A stretch of DNA of 64,000 nt, from positions 1,815,996 to 1,879,995 of the forward strand of contig NC_037273.1 in the NCBI RefSeq assembly GCF_000002425.4, read 5' to 3'. The stretch comes from Physcomitrium patens (taxonomy: Eukaryota; Streptophyta; Bryopsida; Funariales; Funariaceae). Made by a program: the position numbers and the translations under genes. Positions 19,351 to 32,370 of this stretch are shown one piece after another (within the stretch, counting starts at the first letter, position 1; each line of letters begins with the position of its first letter). The notes beneath the pieces are model-generated. The model saw nothing but the letters and a program-made list of their open reading frames with translations, did no database searches and had not been told where the DNA came from.

Positions 19351-20706
19351 TGTCGTGTTGTAACACGAGTATAAAGTGAAAATATAAAGAAAGGGGACTT
19401 TTATTAATATTCAGTTACCTCGAATATTGGGAGCAACGACCAACTCCAGTGCAAATACTGAGTGGCCAGGTTCAGTCACCCCGTTACAGTCAGCCGGGGG
19501 ATACTGAAATGCTCCATTCGATTCCATTAACGGGAGTCAGCAGGAAGAGAAAGGACCAATTCACATGACGGATGAGCCTGGTTCGAAGAGCCAATTGGAT
19601 CTAATTTCAAGAATCCAATCCGGGTCCTCTTATCCAATATAAGACCTGAATTGGCCGGGCAACCCAATGCAGTCTAATTACAGAAAAATCCAGGTCTTAC
19701 TACGGGCCTTAGCCAATCTAACGCGAGGACCAATTGGACCCAATTATGCGAACATCCAGGTTACTACGGGCATCTTACCCAATATGAGACCTGAATTGGT
19801 CGGGCGACTTAATGTGGACCCGAGTACGGGGTTTCGATTCTGTTTCAGGCTGTCCTATTCTCTGTGCCGTTTCAGGGAACGTTGTTTTCAGTAAATGGAT
19901 CTCTTAAAGGTAAAAACGGAGGAGAAAGCTCTGACGACGGGAGCTAATTTTGGATGTAAGCTCTGACGGTGGGAGCCAATTCCGGATCCAAGACGGAAGA
20001 TTGAAGAAATTCAAAAGATAAGGTTAGGGGGAGAATAAGTTTTTGGGGGGGGTGTTTTTTTTTTTAGATCGGGATTTTTTTGGATCGAAGAGCTAGCTTC
20101 AAGCTCTTTTCAAGGTTACTAGTTCGGTTTCATTAGAGGTTTTTTTGAAGATCAGGGGGTTGAAGAGGAGCTTCATGCTTCGGGTCGGGGAAGAAAAGAC
20201 GTAGAATTGGGTTTTTCTTCTTCATAGGGTTTTGGGAAGGCGGAGGCAATCGTTGTTGAAGTCAGTGTTGTAATGGTGAATCGGGATTTTTTTTAATGAA
20301 GTGGGTTTGATTACTCTTGACTGTTTTGTGAAATCGAGTTACGTCTGTGATTGAAGAATTAAAAGGGTGTCTAAAGGATTGAGTATGCGGAGTGAATGAA
20401 ATTTATTGGGTTAATCTAACAAGACAATCAGTGGATACAAGATCGTAAGTACAAAGCGGTATTGGAGATTAGCAGATTGGGTTGTTCGGGGTTCTCTGTA
20501 ACGTCTAGAGACCTACCGGCTGGGACAAAAAGGACTTCGACAAGCAGTCGAAGGGCATCCGTATAGATTTACGGTGTATTCTTGCAGTCGTTTATATTCC
20601 AGTAGTCAAAAACTGATAGACTGCTTGACTTTTGGCGAATCTCCATACTACCTTCTACAGCCAGACGCCCAGCGCGTTCTTGAGCAGGAAAGCATGTAAT
20701 ACGACA
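19351..20706 (+). repeat. 3' LTR of element C (full length)
   Basis: This 1356-bp LTR has inverted ends TGTCGT and ACGACA. The last 1202 bp repeat the 5' LTR. It stops against element E, whose sequence starts within its gag-pol junction. Confidence 0.9.
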
Positions 20707-23606
20707 ACGCCTAGTGAAGGTCCCATTCTCTTCTCAAAACCCTTTCCATATTTTATGATAAATATTATTCTAGGACGTAAACATTACAAAGCCTCTACCT
20801 TGCTAGATTTAGAAGCCTCAGCATGTTTCTCAGATGAAGAATTTGCTAAAAGATATAGCATATTTTTAGTAAAGAAAACTAAATCTATTCATATAAAAGT
20901 CATAGATAGACATTTGTTGTCTTCAAGAGATGTTATTTATGAAATCATTTCTATAGAAGTAACAACTAATGATCATAGTTGTTTTGTAATATTTAATATC
21001 ATTAGATCTCCCTCTAATCCAGTTATTTTAGGTTTATCATGGCTAGAAAAATATAATCCTAAAATAGATTGAATTTCTCGTAGTCTTGACTTTTTTGAAA
21101 GTATAACTAAGAGTATAATTAATCAAATAAAAATTCATAAGTCTAGTACAATTAAACCTGTATTTATAAGTGCAAGAGCTTTCTTGCATGCTGCAAAAGA
21201 AGGATCACCTTGTGTCATTTATGCCACACCTATTTCTACTGGTGGAAAGACTTCAAGTAGCATTCCAAGCTAATATCAAGATTTTGAAGATGTATTTGAA
21301 AAAAAAAATATGAATATTCTTCCCGAACATCATTCCTACGACTATTCAATTGACCTTCAGGAGCACAATCGCCATTTGGACCAATCTATAATTTATCACA
21401 AATCGAATTGACTAAAGTCAAGGAATATATTGAAGAGAATTTAGATAAGAATTTTATATGCCATTCCAAATCTCTAGCAGGAGCTCTAATTTTATTCATG
21501 AAGAAAAAAGATGGATTATTGCAGATGTGTGTTTATTATCGAGGACTCAACAAAATCACCATCTAGAATTGGTACCAGCTACCTTTGATATCTGGACTCC
21601 TTGATCAGTTGAATCAAGCTAAGATCTATACAAAAATAGATCTATGAAGAGCATACAATCTGATACGCATCAAAGAAGAAGATGAATGGAAGACTACGTT
21701 TTGAACAAGCTTTGGAGATTTCAAATACAACGTCATGCCTTTTGGACTTATAAATACAATAGCAACATTTTAACATCTAAAGAAGGATGTCTTTCAAGAG
21801 TTTTTAGATGATTTTGTTGTCTGTTAACAAGACAACATCTTAATCTATTTTAAGAACACAGAAGAATATGAACTTCATGTTTGTTGTGTGTTACAAAAAC
21901 TAAGAGATGCGGGACTCTATGCCAAGATAGAAAAGTGTCTATTTCATACTACTCAAGTTGACTTCTTAGGATATATCATTTCAAATGATGGACTTATGAT
22001 GGATCCTAAGAAAGTTCAAACTATTATAGATTAGAAGATCTCAAAAATGGTAAGAGATGTCCAATGCTTTTTGGGATTTTCCAACTACTATCACATCTTC
22101 ATGAAAGACTTTGCTTAAGTCGTAGCTCCACTTACATATTTGACTTGTAAAGACAAACTTCAATGGAATCAAGAAGTGGAAGTAGCATTTGAAGCTTTAA
22201 AGTCAACCTTTGTTTCTGCACCAATCTTGTATTGCGTTGATTTTTCTTAGCCATTTTTTATGGAAACAGATGCATCAGACTCTGCTTTTAGTACCATATT
22301 GTCACAAATAGAAACAGATGATAAACTTCATCCAATAGCTTTTTATTCCAAAAAAATTTTGGCAGCCAAAATCTACTATGAGATCCATGATAAAGAACTT
22401 CTTGCAAGCATGGATTCGTTTTAAGAATGGCACTATTATCTAGAAGGTGCTTCTAGCCCAGTTACTATATATATAGATCATAGGAATCTTAAATATTTTA
22501 TATCAGTACATGTTTTGAATCGTTGCCAAGCCCGTTGGAGTTTGTCTTTATCAAGATTTTAATTCAAGATTACTTATTGACCAAGAAAACAACAAGGTTT
22601 GTCAGATACAGTCTTTACATGATAAGGGAAGAAATGCTCCTTTTGATCAATAATAGATAATTATCTTGAAGTCAGAGCATCTTCATCTTTGAGCAATGAA
22701 ATCAACACTAACTGTTGATTCAACATTCATTAAGCAAGTTCAATCAAGTATGTCTTTTGATCCTCTTATTCATGATATGAAGAAAAATCCTTCAAGGTCT
22801 AATGATACTTCCAAGTTTAAATTCAAGAACAATCTACTAAATTTCGAGGGACACCTATATGTTTCAGAAGGTAAAGCTGAATTACATGTTCTTCAAGCTC
22901 GTCATGACTTTCCAGTAGCAGGATATTTTGGATATAATAAAACTTTGGAACTAATATTCAGGGATTTTTGGTGGTCACAAATGTGGAAAGCATTCAAATT
23001 TTTTGTACAATCTTGTGATGTTTGCTCAAGATCAAAAACTCCTCGTCATCGACCTTATGGACTTCTTCAGCCATTATCTATTCCAAAACAACCGTGGTCC
23101 TCTATTTCTATGGATTTCATCACGAATCTTCCAATCTCAAGTTCTTATGACTCTATATGGAATAACCATCATTCCACATGGATGATAAAATATGGTTACT
23201 TCATCACAATATCAAGACTACTCATCCTTATGACAAGTTGGACTATCAAAGGCTTGGACCATTTTCTATTTCTACACAAATCAATCCAATTGCATATCAA
23301 TTATACCTATCGGAGTCAATGAAAATCCATCAAGTATTCCACGTGTCTCTTTTTGAACCATACAAGACAGTGGACATACCAAAAAAAAGACAAGCTCCAC
23401 CTCCTCTTGTAGAAAAGGACAATAATGAAGAGTTTAAAATGGAAGAAGTCTTAGATTCAAGGCGGTGCCAAAATAAATTAAAATATCTTGTCCATTGGCT
23501 TAGATATGATATTAGTAAATGCATATGGGAGCTAGTAAAGAATCTTGTAAATGCAGCAAAGGTGGTGGAGGCTTTTCATCGACAATATCCATCAAAATCA
23601 AGATAA
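20707..23606 (+). pseudogene. pol pseudogene of element E, integrase core deleted
   Basis: This is a heavily mutated polyprotein. Protease remains near 20800-21075 (ATLLDLEASACFSDEEF, where F and B have a Gly-containing motif), then RT/RNase H with many stops, the integrase zinc domain (YFGYNKTLELIFRDFWW, SCDVCSRSK) and a chromodomain (EFKMEEVLDSRR, YLVHWLRY). Near 23160 the frame jumps from the DFITNLP segment to HSTWMIKYG, removing about 600 nt that in F encode the rest of the integrase catalytic core. It cannot integrate. Confidence 0.88.
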
Positions 23607-23700
23607 AAACCTTTCTTATAAAAAAAATAAGATCTAGGGAAGATAACATTCTACTTTCAAACCTTGTTTGTAGCTTCTTTGTATGTGTGATGCTCAAGAA

Positions 23701-24123
23701 ATGAAGAACCAACAACCAACGGATTTGACTCAAGAGCCTTCATTTGCTGACATGTCAAAGAAGATATTATGATTGTTACAACCTTCAAGACGACGCAATC
23801 AAGATGAAGATCTTCAAGAATGACATGTTCTCCCTCGAATAGATGGCGAGATACAATGCGTTTGGTATCACGACCTTGGAAGGAACTCCTGATGTTTGAC
23901 GATTTTACTAGAGATAGGAACAACTTCCGATGGTGTTCGAAATGTTTTATTTGAACGAAGTTATGAAGGCGTCAACAATGATCAAATAACTGGGTGGTCT
24001 TCCCGCCCTGGTATGGAATACTACTGATGGTTGAGAGGCCATATCAATCATCTTCAAATAGAACAAAGATCAGAATATGTGACAAATATAATTCGTTGCA
24101 CCATAGATTTCTTCAACATATGA
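23701..24123 (+). pseudogene. ORF3 relic of element E
   Basis: A 141-codon frame from ATG 23701 to TGA 24121-24123 keeps exactly the same length as in F (62786-63208). It carries in-frame stops, including TGA at codon 41 (23821-23823) and a TGA where B and F have Arg before WL. The motif WLRGHINHL and the helix ending CTIDFFNI align with ORF3 of B and F. Function unknown. Confidence 0.7.
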
Positions 24124-24148
24124 TTATCGCTCCTCATGGAATTCGTCC

Positions 24149-24167
24149 CTAGAAAGGAGGGAGGTAA
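24149..24167 (+). other. Polypurine tract of element E
   Basis: CTAGAAAGGAGGGAGGTAA precedes the LTR start TGTCACAAACATA. F has a matching tract before 63250. Confidence 0.75.
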
Positions 24168-24723
24168 TGTCACAAACATACGCATGTAAGTCAATAATTA
24201 CATATATAAGTAGATAGAAGTAAATAAAAGTAGTTAAAAGTAAGTTAATTTTACAATATTTGCTACAGAAGCTTCTTTAAAGCTTCATAGACGCTGCTTT
24301 GACTTTATAAATGTGTTTAATTGACTTTTTGGATTAGAAACATGGTCAACAAGTTGGCCATGTGCCACATATGTTGTTAGCTTGAAGATTAAGCTAACTA
24401 TGAGGCCCACATGTAGAAAACTTGTTTTGTAAGTCAAGGCATGTGTCCTACAAAGTCAATACATATTAGAGGTCCTATAGAACATTTCCACGTAGCTTTT
24501 AGTTAGATAGTATATATAGAGACAAGAGTGAAGCCCTCTTTACTCTTATCAATTCTTTTCTTGCATCTAGTTTAGTTTCAAGGGTCTCTAATTTTCTTGT
24601 CTTTTGACAATAGCCATTCTATTTTCTTTCTTAATATACATATTGAATTATTTCTATTTTTCATCTTTCTTTGAAAAAAGTTTTACTTATTTATTTATTT
24701 TTATCAAGTTCTTGTCCTTGACA
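24168..24723 (+). repeat. 3' LTR of element E
   Basis: This 556-bp LTR runs from TGTCACAAACAT to CTTGTCCTTGACA. It matches the solo LTR at 83-643 and the 3' LTR of F. TATA run 24511-24518, hairpin 24521-24550, and GAAGCTTC half-palindromes in U3 near 24268. Confidence 0.92.
24521..24550 (+). promoter_or_regulatory. TATA-proximal hairpin in E LTR (decayed)
   Basis: The first arm GACAAGAGTGAAG is intact; the second arm is CTTTACTCTTATC, leaving one G-U and one C-A pair. It starts 2 nt after TATATATA. Confidence 0.7.
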
Positions 24724-24897
24724 GATACGGAATAGCAAATCTTTGCTATAAAAAAATAATATCTGGAGAAGATAGTATTCTATCTTATATCTTAGTTTAT
24801 AGCTTCCGTGAATTTTTAAGGCTAAAGAGATGTAAAATCAATAAGTAGCAAATTTAACTTAAATATTATTGTTTGTTGACTTAATAGATAAAACATT
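24724..24897 (+). mobile_element. Chromovirus relic G, left part
   Basis: The sequence aligns with the region just after pol in E and F (CTATAAAAAAATAATATCTG, then the start of ORF3) and stops at the target duplication ACATT (24893-24897) of element D. It resumes at 33990. Confidence 0.75.
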
Positions 24898-26551
24898 ATC
24901 GTATTACGTGAAGTCTTGCTTGAAAATGCACCGAGCACCTGGCTATGGAAGGTAAAAGAAAATTGCAACAAAAGGTCCTAACAATCCAATAGGATTATAG
25001 AGAATTTATAATTAAACATTAACCATTATAATCAAACATTAAGAAAGCTCAATTAAATTTTATTAAAGTTATAAAAGAAACACAAGGAAATCTTAAAGAA
25101 ATATAAAAGAATATTAAAGAAAACTTAGTCAAACCCTAACAAAAATCTAATTGAACCTTAAATTCTAACCAAATCCTAATCCTAATCTAACCTTAAACAA
25201 ATCCTAGACAAACCCTAAATCCTAAACCAAATCCTAATCAAATCTTAATCAAATTCTAAACCTTAAACCAATTCCTAATCAAATCTTAAATCAAACCTTA
25301 AATCCTAATCCAAATCCTAAATCCTAAATCAAATCCTAAATGAAATTCTAAATCCTAAATCCTAAACCAAATCCTATACCATACCTTAATCCTAAAAAAT
25401 CCTAAATCAAATCCTAAACCACATCCTAACCCTAACAAATTCTAAATCCTAAATCCTAAACCAAATCCTAATCCTAAATCCTAATCAAATCCTACTTCAA
25501 ACCAAACCCTAATTACAGATTTGAAAATTAAATAACTAAAGATTGAACCGTTGATTCTAATTCAAAATTTGCACACTTCTTGGAATTTAAGTTAAAAACC
25601 AGCATAAAAATTTTGAAGAAAATCGCACTTACCAATTAGTCGATGACCTCAAAATTCTGCTCGGATGTTGGCTAGTCTCTCTTTCTCCAATCTTGATGCC
25701 AACTTCCAACACTGATATCTCTTTTTTCCACTATTTAATTGCTTCTATCTTATACTTGCATATAGAAAATCAAGTCTTCTAGTGATAAAACCAAAAATCT
25801 CTCCAATCCAAATGGCAAATTATTAGATATCTAAGAAAACTTTACTCGTCTTCAAAACCCTAAATTCCGAGACCTTAGCCCATAAAAATCTTCATATGTA
25901 TCGATCTAACCATTTGATTGACCTCAAATCTCTTTCACACATTCACAACAAGCATACTAATAATTTTTTAAACTTTCACTTGTAAAAATGCTACAAAAGA
26001 TATGAAATCCAAACATTTGTAAACTGGTTTTATTTCTCAAAGATCTGAATTCATAGAGAACATCACTTGCTTTGAAAATCCTTCAAAAATCCAATACTGA
26101 TCCAAATGATACAAAATTACCTTTCAAAAATCCCTTCACAAGTCTTCTCTCTAATTCCACTCTCCGATCTTCCAAAGAACCCTTGAATCGCCGTCAGAGC
26201 GTGGTTTTGTGCCTCAGGGTCTGATTTCGACCCAGGTTCATAACCGGTCCTCTTCAAGTATCAACTTTCGTCTTCTTGAGGTAATTTTTACTAATTTGCA
26301 CTCCTAACTCCTCTCTACATATGTCTATATCCTTTATTTTTCTAATCTACCTTGTTTTGTCTTATTTATGACCTTACAAAGTAAATGGAGGCATAATTTG
26401 TAAAAAGGCAACATTAACACGTTTAATTCTTCTACCCTTTGACTAATATCTATTTTTCCAAGATAATTTGCTACAATATTTTTGAAGTGAGATCCTCAAA
26501 ATTTGATATTTTCTTCACCCTTTCACTTGTTAGCTGTGTTATATCACGACA
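24898..26551 (-). repeat. 3' LTR of element D
   Basis: About 1.65 kb, paired with 32371-33989. In sense it starts TGTCGTGATATAAC and ends near ACGATA (C ends ACGACA). It contains the CCTAAA-type repeat block at 25128-25512. Confidence 0.9.
25128..25512. repeat. Telomere-like degenerate repeat inside D 3' LTR
   Basis: A run of AAATCCTAA, AAACCCTAA and CAAATCCTAAATC variants resembles the plant telomere unit CCCTAAA but is irregular. The matching block in the other LTR is at about 32600-32955. Confidence 0.8.
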
Positions 26552-26565
26552 TCCACCCCCCTGAA
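26552..26565 (-). other. Polypurine tract of element D
   Basis: Sense TTCAGGGGGGTGGA lies directly before TGTCGTGATATAAC. It corresponds to the tract of C. Confidence 0.8.
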
Positions 26566-26626
26566 CCTGTACATCCTCTGGTATGTCCAAGTTCCTTCAT
26601 TATATTGATATCGAATGTTCTTCATC

Positions 26627-29600
26627 TTAGTCAAATTCTTGATCTTCATTTTGTTCTTTTTCTTCCATCTCAATATCTCCTATTAGATTTTGTTCTTCAT
26701 CAAAACAAATATTTTTACTTCTTTGATTAAATAATTTAATTCGCTTGCCTACTATTGGTATCTTTAAATCTGTACCATCCAGTTCTCGTAACAAGTATGT
26801 TCTATTCTCGTGCACTTGTTTGACAACATAAGGTCCAAACTATCTCCTTGCAAATTCCTTTGCCGTACTATATTGGTTGTCCAAACTATTATCATAAACC
26901 AACATCCAATCACCATTTTGAATTGGTTTTGGATACAATCGATGCTTTTTGTCAAACCTCTCCTTGTTTTTTTCTCTCGCTTCTTTCAACTTTCTCATAG
27001 CTACTTCAATGTCCTCAGGCCTTCTTTCAAGTTGTTGAATTCATAATGCCAATAACTCTTCTTTTGTTAAACCATCTTCCCAAGGTAATATAGTCCATGT
27101 TGATACAACCTCCTCTATCGGTATTACCAGTTTTTGACTATACATCAATTCTGCTGGTATGTATCCTATAACCGTACTATGAGTTGTACGATCTGCCCAT
27201 AATACAAATCGTAATAATTTAGGCCAATCACTTATCTTGCATGTGCATGCTTTAACCAATGCTTTAATAATTGGAGAATGTCCACGTTCACTCTTGCCAT
27301 TCCCTTCTGGATTATATGCTGTTGTCAATGCAAGTTTAATATCCATCTTTTCAAAGAACTCTTGTGCTTCATTTGCATACAATTCTCCTCTATCTGCAGT
27401 GATTTTTTCAATACATCTATACCGGCAAATAATTTCTTTTAATATAAACTGACATATTTCTTCCGTAGTCTTTGTTTAAAGTGCTCTTCCCTCTACTTGA
27501 TTTGTCAAATCTTCTCGAGCAAGTACTAAATATTTCCTCTGATCAAATCCTATTGGCATTACAACTAAATCAACCACCCATTTATAAAGAATTATTAATA
27601 GGTATATAGGATACAAACCATCTTAATGAAGAATATTTGAATATATTTGGCAAGTTTCATAAGATCCTACAAAATCCGCTACATCCCTATACATGCCCTT
27701 CCACCAATATTTTTCTTTCAACTTAATAAATGTTGTCCAAATACCTCGATGCCGTGCCCATAAACTTTCATGAAATTTCTTAATAATCTTTTGTTGAGCT
27801 TCTAAACCACATATCACTTGTTGTGGTACTTCTCCTCTCTTCTTTGGATGCTTCCATAAATATCCATCACGTAAAAAATATCCATAGGCTTTCTTTTAGA
27901 TTTTTTTAAATTCTTGATCTGTCCAACCATCTTGTCACTTTAATGTGCTTAAATATTCTCCAATGTCTTTCCATTCTTCTTCATATAGATCTCTTGAAAA
28001 TATTTCTAATAGTATATTCAAACATATACTTTCTTCCTTTCATAATGCATTAATATAAAAATTTGTACCCACATCATCTTCTAAATCTATCATATCTTCT
28101 TCATCGTAATACCTTGCTCTTGATAACATATCTGTGACTGAATTTTCTTTTCCTATAATATGTTTAAATTCCAAATTTATAGATTTGATATATGCCATCC
28201 ACATTAACATAGCAATATCGAGAGTTGAATAACTTGTAATCATACCCAATAAAGGTAGACAATCTGTTTCTACAACTACTGATGCACTAATCAAATACTC
28301 CCTTTTATTTTTCATAGCTATTACTACACCTCATAATTTTCTTTTGATTTGAGCATATATCCTTTGTCTAGCATTCAAAACCTTTGCTCCAAACCTTACT
28401 ACATATCTATTCCCTTGTTCATCATCTTGTCCAACTGCCCAACCTATTCCAATTGGACTTGCATCAACTGTTAATATTATTGGCCTTCCACATTCATAAT
28501 TTATTTTCTTCAAAGTTGGAGGTGAAGAAAGAAATTCTTTTAAATTTTCCATAGCTTTTCTTTGTTCTTCTTTTCATTGAAATTTTTGATTCTTTCATAA
28601 CAACTCATATAATGGATCTGCTATATGTGCAAAATAAGGTATCCATATATGATAGAAAATACATGCTCCTAAAAACCTCTTGACTTCTGTTGTATTTGCA
28701 CACTCTTTCATTTTTTTTATAATATCAACTTTTTCTCTACTTAGTTTGCATCCATATGAAACACACATGTGTCCTACTACCAAAACTTCTTTTACTCCAA
28801 ATATTAATTTTATTCCTGATAAGGTTAAATGAACTTCTTCTAGCCTTGTCAAAATCTTCTCACAATCATCAATATGATTTGCCACAAACTTTCTACATCC
28901 CTTTGAATCCAATGTCTCATCCTTTCTTTCTTCTTGACATTCCTTAATTGGCACATCATCTAGAAAAGGCATTGTTATTCTTGAAATAAAATCTCTTAGT
29001 ACCTTATGCATTCCATTCATCATATGTGCCATAGAATTTGTAGCCCCTTATGGTAATGTACACATTCTGACCAATCCCAATGGTGTCTTCATAGTTGTCA
29101 AATCTCTACTTTGCATTGCCAATTGAAATTGATCGTATCCTGAGTAAAGATCTCACATAGAATAAATTGATCTCTCTACAAATGCTTCTGCAAACTCATC
29201 CACAATTGGACTCGAGTCCATGTTTCTAATAGTGATTTCATATCTTAAATAAACCTCAATGTTTGTTTTTTCTTAGGTACTGTGAACCACCAATTGGAAT
29301 ATGGTACAATAGATGGTTTTAAAATTCCCATCTTAATTTTTTCATTGAGTAATTCAACTAGCTTTGGCAAATGGGCCTTTGAAACTAGAATTGGCTTCAA
29401 ATTCTATGGTTCATGTGAAATTATAAAAATAACCATAGGTGCTACAATACGCGGATCAATGCACTGTATTTTATGTGATTCAAATGCAAATGGTTTACCA
29501 TGTCGTAAAAATATTTCTTTAAAACATCTCTCTTCATTTCTTGTCAAAAATTTATCACATCTAATTTTTAAACCATCTAACGTCAAATTATCCTTGAATT

Positions 29601-30626
29601 CATGACCTATTTTCCTTGGATCTCTTAAGTTAAGTTGCATAGAAGCCCCTTTAATCCTTTCTTCAAAATCCGATGGTAGTGGCAATGCCACTGATTTAAC
29701 CTTCCTTGTAATAATCTTGTATTTTGTATTCACCTTCACTTCATACCTATCCATATATTCTTTTATTCTATCACAAAATTGCTTAGAATGGACATTTATT
29801 ACTTTATCACCTCTTTCAAAATCTCCATTCAATAATATTTATAAATCATCCATAGTATCACCAAAATAAGATTCTTCAAATATCCCTGATATGTATTCAT
29901 CTTCATCAATCATTCTACATTTCTTTAATCCCTGTTCTACATTCTTAACATTTTTCTTATCTATTATACTAAAATTATTTATATTTTTGAATAAAATATA
30001 TCCGTCTCGCAATAATCCTACAATATCTTTATCCTTTCTATTAGGCGGGAAGCCTTCACTCTTTTTATTATTACAATCCCGCTTTACAATCTAGTAAAAA
30101 TGTGTCTAGTAAAAATCCTTTGAGTCTTCAAGATCTTCAAATTCTTTATGTATCTTTGGCAAAGGATCCCTATTTCTTCCATGATTTGCACAAACTGTTA
30201 AAAAATTGCATTGTCTTCTTTCTGTCTTGACTTCTTATCCTTGCATAAGCTAATCCATCATTCATAACCTTTGTCTCCATTCGTGTGGCAGTAATATATG
30301 GTTGTCCTAATATAATAGGATATGTAGACATATCTTACACAAAGAGATTTTTTCTTTTGAATAACATCTCCTATTATCACCTTGATATTTGGACAAGCTC
30401 TATACAAATTCTCCTTTGAATTATTTGTTGCTCTTATCATCCACCCATGCTCAATATCAATAGGCCAATTTCTCCCTTTATATAATTTTGTTGACATTAA
30501 ATTTATTTCAGAACCATGATCAATCAATGTTACAATTGGTTCTTCTAAATCTCCCAATTTTATTAAAGTTTCTATAGTAGCCGTTGTCCAATGACTCTGA
30601 GAATAATGACTAGAAGCTTGAATCAT
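26627..30626 (-). pseudogene. pol pseudogene of element D
   Basis: This is a broken polyprotein. Protease 30258-30626 has LIDHGSEINLMS, the same DHG motif as C. RT is split over 28595-29832: TVPKK-like segment near 29270, MPFLDDVPIKEC near 28940-28975, and FLGACIFYHIW near 28640. RNase H 28040-28552 has LTVDASPIGIGWA and VTDMLSRA. Integrase 27041-27817 has the HHCC zinc domain (SLWARHR to CQIY) and, downstream, the NPEGNGKSERGH segment with the catalytic Glu. The tail 26627-26815 (TYLLRELDGTDLKIPIVGKR) is conserved with C and ends in an acidic stretch. There is no chromodomain. Confidence 0.87.
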
Positions 30627-32301
30627 ATTTTCTTTTCCTGTAAATTTGACTCGTGAAACATCTCCAACAATTTGTATTTCAATTTCTTCATCTTTATTGT
30701 TACCTATTGCCTTTATATCTTATACATTTGATGTCATAATATCACCAATAGATTGCCCTTTTCTTTTTATTGTATCAATAATAACTTCATGAAATTCTTG
30801 TTCTGCAATTCCTAGAATTTTACCAATTGTAAATTCAACCTTTCCACTTAAAATCCGCTCCTTCAATACTTTCTTTTAACTATAGCAGCTTCAATATTTG
30901 ATTGTAATTTATAAGCAAGAACCTTTGCTTTTTCTTTCACAATCTCCCTCTCCTTTGTAGAAATATTCTCTATTATCTCTTCATGCATAGGATTCTTCTA
31001 TTGTCAAGTTTTATCTCTCCTTGTGATTCTTTTTTATGGCCCTTCATGATTTTCATCTCTCTTTTATTTTTCTTCTATTAATGCTTCATGTTGACTCCTT
31101 GTAATATGAGCATGAACTGATAATCTATCTACTGGATCATCTCACCCAGTAATTTGCCAAATATTATTGTCAACATGTTTTAGATCATGTTTAGTAAAAT
31201 TTCCCTTTTTAGCATAATTCATTGCACTTGACCATAAAGAACTAGATTCTCTTGGATACTCAAGATTTATACTTAAGCATTTGCTTGGATTTGCCTCCAT
31301 CCAAAATGTTGATGCTTCATTGCTTGAAGTTGTATGCACCTTGAAAGCATCTCCTTCTATTGGTCTTAAATTTTGTCTTATTGATATTCTTGATGATTGA
31401 TCCATCTCTTCAAGTTTTATAAATTTTATTTGCAAATCTCTCATCCTTCATATGATTTCATCAATGCCCATTTCTTCTCTCTTTGATGTAGCCATTGAAG
31501 GTTGAATCATAGATGTAGGATAGATAGCAAGCATTTTTCCTTTAGATACTTGCAATGGTCTTTGAATTTCGATCCTATCTTTTTTCCTTTCTCTTTTTGT
31601 AAGCACTCCAATCACCTCTTCTACTTTCTTCCAATTTGTTGTCAATCCTTCAACTTCTTCTTTATCTTCTAGCAAAATTTTTAACTTTTCTTGTAATTCT
31701 CCATTAGCCGCTTGAATAAAAAGCTCCACTTTACTTGGATCTAATAATTGCCTCTCTTTCTTTAATAAATAAGAATATTACTTTTCAAACTCTTTTAATA
31801 ATTATGTTGCTAGTAGATCCTTCTTAAGCCTTTCAATTCATTCAAAAAACGACTTCTTTGTAACTCAGTCACTATCTTCTAAAAAATACTCATCTTTTAA
31901 CACTTCAAATAATTTTTCCCATGAACCTCCAAAATATCCTATAATAGACTTCACATGATTTCTTATTTCTGGTGCAGTAGCAATTTAAATAGCTGAACCA
32001 TCTCCTTCTCTGAAATACGCTTCAATTCCATTTCTTTTACATAACACCTTAAATATTTTGTAATATCCTTCCCTTTAAATTAATCAATCTTGTCTACAAC
32101 AGCTTGTAATGCTTTATCTGCTATGCCCTCTTTGCGATCCTTAACCTGTTGTTGTTGCATGAATAAGGCCAATGCCTCAAACATGCTTGCAAAGTTGGGA
32201 TCAAAATACATACCTTGTCTTTCAATTGAAGCTCCACCTCCAACTTCATTTGAAGCACCACTAAAAGCTCCTCCTTCCATTCTCTTGCCTTCCTTCTCCA
32301 T
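30627..32301 (-). pseudogene. gag pseudogene of element D
   Basis: This is a degraded gag. ATG 32301 (MEKEGKRMEGGAFSG) opens the frame and ALQAVVDKID matches C. Further readable pieces are 31448-31729 (LFIQAANGELQEKLKILLED, TKRERKKDR) and 31142-31444. The stretch 30650-31130 encodes a lysine-rich segment homologous to the end of C gag, with stops. No zinc knuckle is seen. Confidence 0.75.
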
Positions 32302-32349
32302 AACCCAAATAGATCAAAGAAACTCCAAATACCTTCCATCTCAAGTTTT

Positions 32350-32366
32350 TCATGTCGGGTTCACCA
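32350..32366 (-). other. Primer-binding site of element D
   Basis: Sense TGGTGAACCCGACATGA lies about 4 nt after the 5' LTR. It is a standard tRNA-type site beginning TGG; tRNA not assigned. Confidence 0.7.
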
Positions 32367-32370
32367 AATA

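Larger units (their letters stand above)
12169..20706 (+). mobile_element. Ty3/gypsy element C (DHG-protease lineage), degraded
   Basis: This is a plus-strand element with truncated 5' LTR 12169-13370, primer site, gag, pol without a recognisable chromodomain, purine tract 19339-19350 and full 3' LTR 19351-20706. It is the same lineage as element D but clearly diverged from it. The two LTRs are still very similar over the shared 1202 bp, so insertion is fairly recent, yet the coding region has many stops. No target duplication can be assigned, because the left LTR end is missing. Confidence 0.92.
20707..24723 (+). mobile_element. Chromovirus E (same family as F), 5'-truncated relic
   Basis: This plus-strand relic starts at the gag-pol junction (CGCCTAGTGAAGG, as in F at 59227-59239). 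Its 5' LTR and gag are lost, apparently at the junction with element C. It contains pol, the ORF3 relic, purine tract 24149-24167 and a complete 3' LTR. It is followed at 24724 by relic G, whose sequence resumes near the pol end. Confidence 0.9.

Noticed and set aside
20702-20712. Target duplication of element C
   Set aside because: The left LTR end is missing, so no pair of flanks can be compared.
25128-25512. Genuine telomere or chromosome-end sequence
   Set aside because: The repeats are irregular, lie inside an LTR and recur in the partner LTR.
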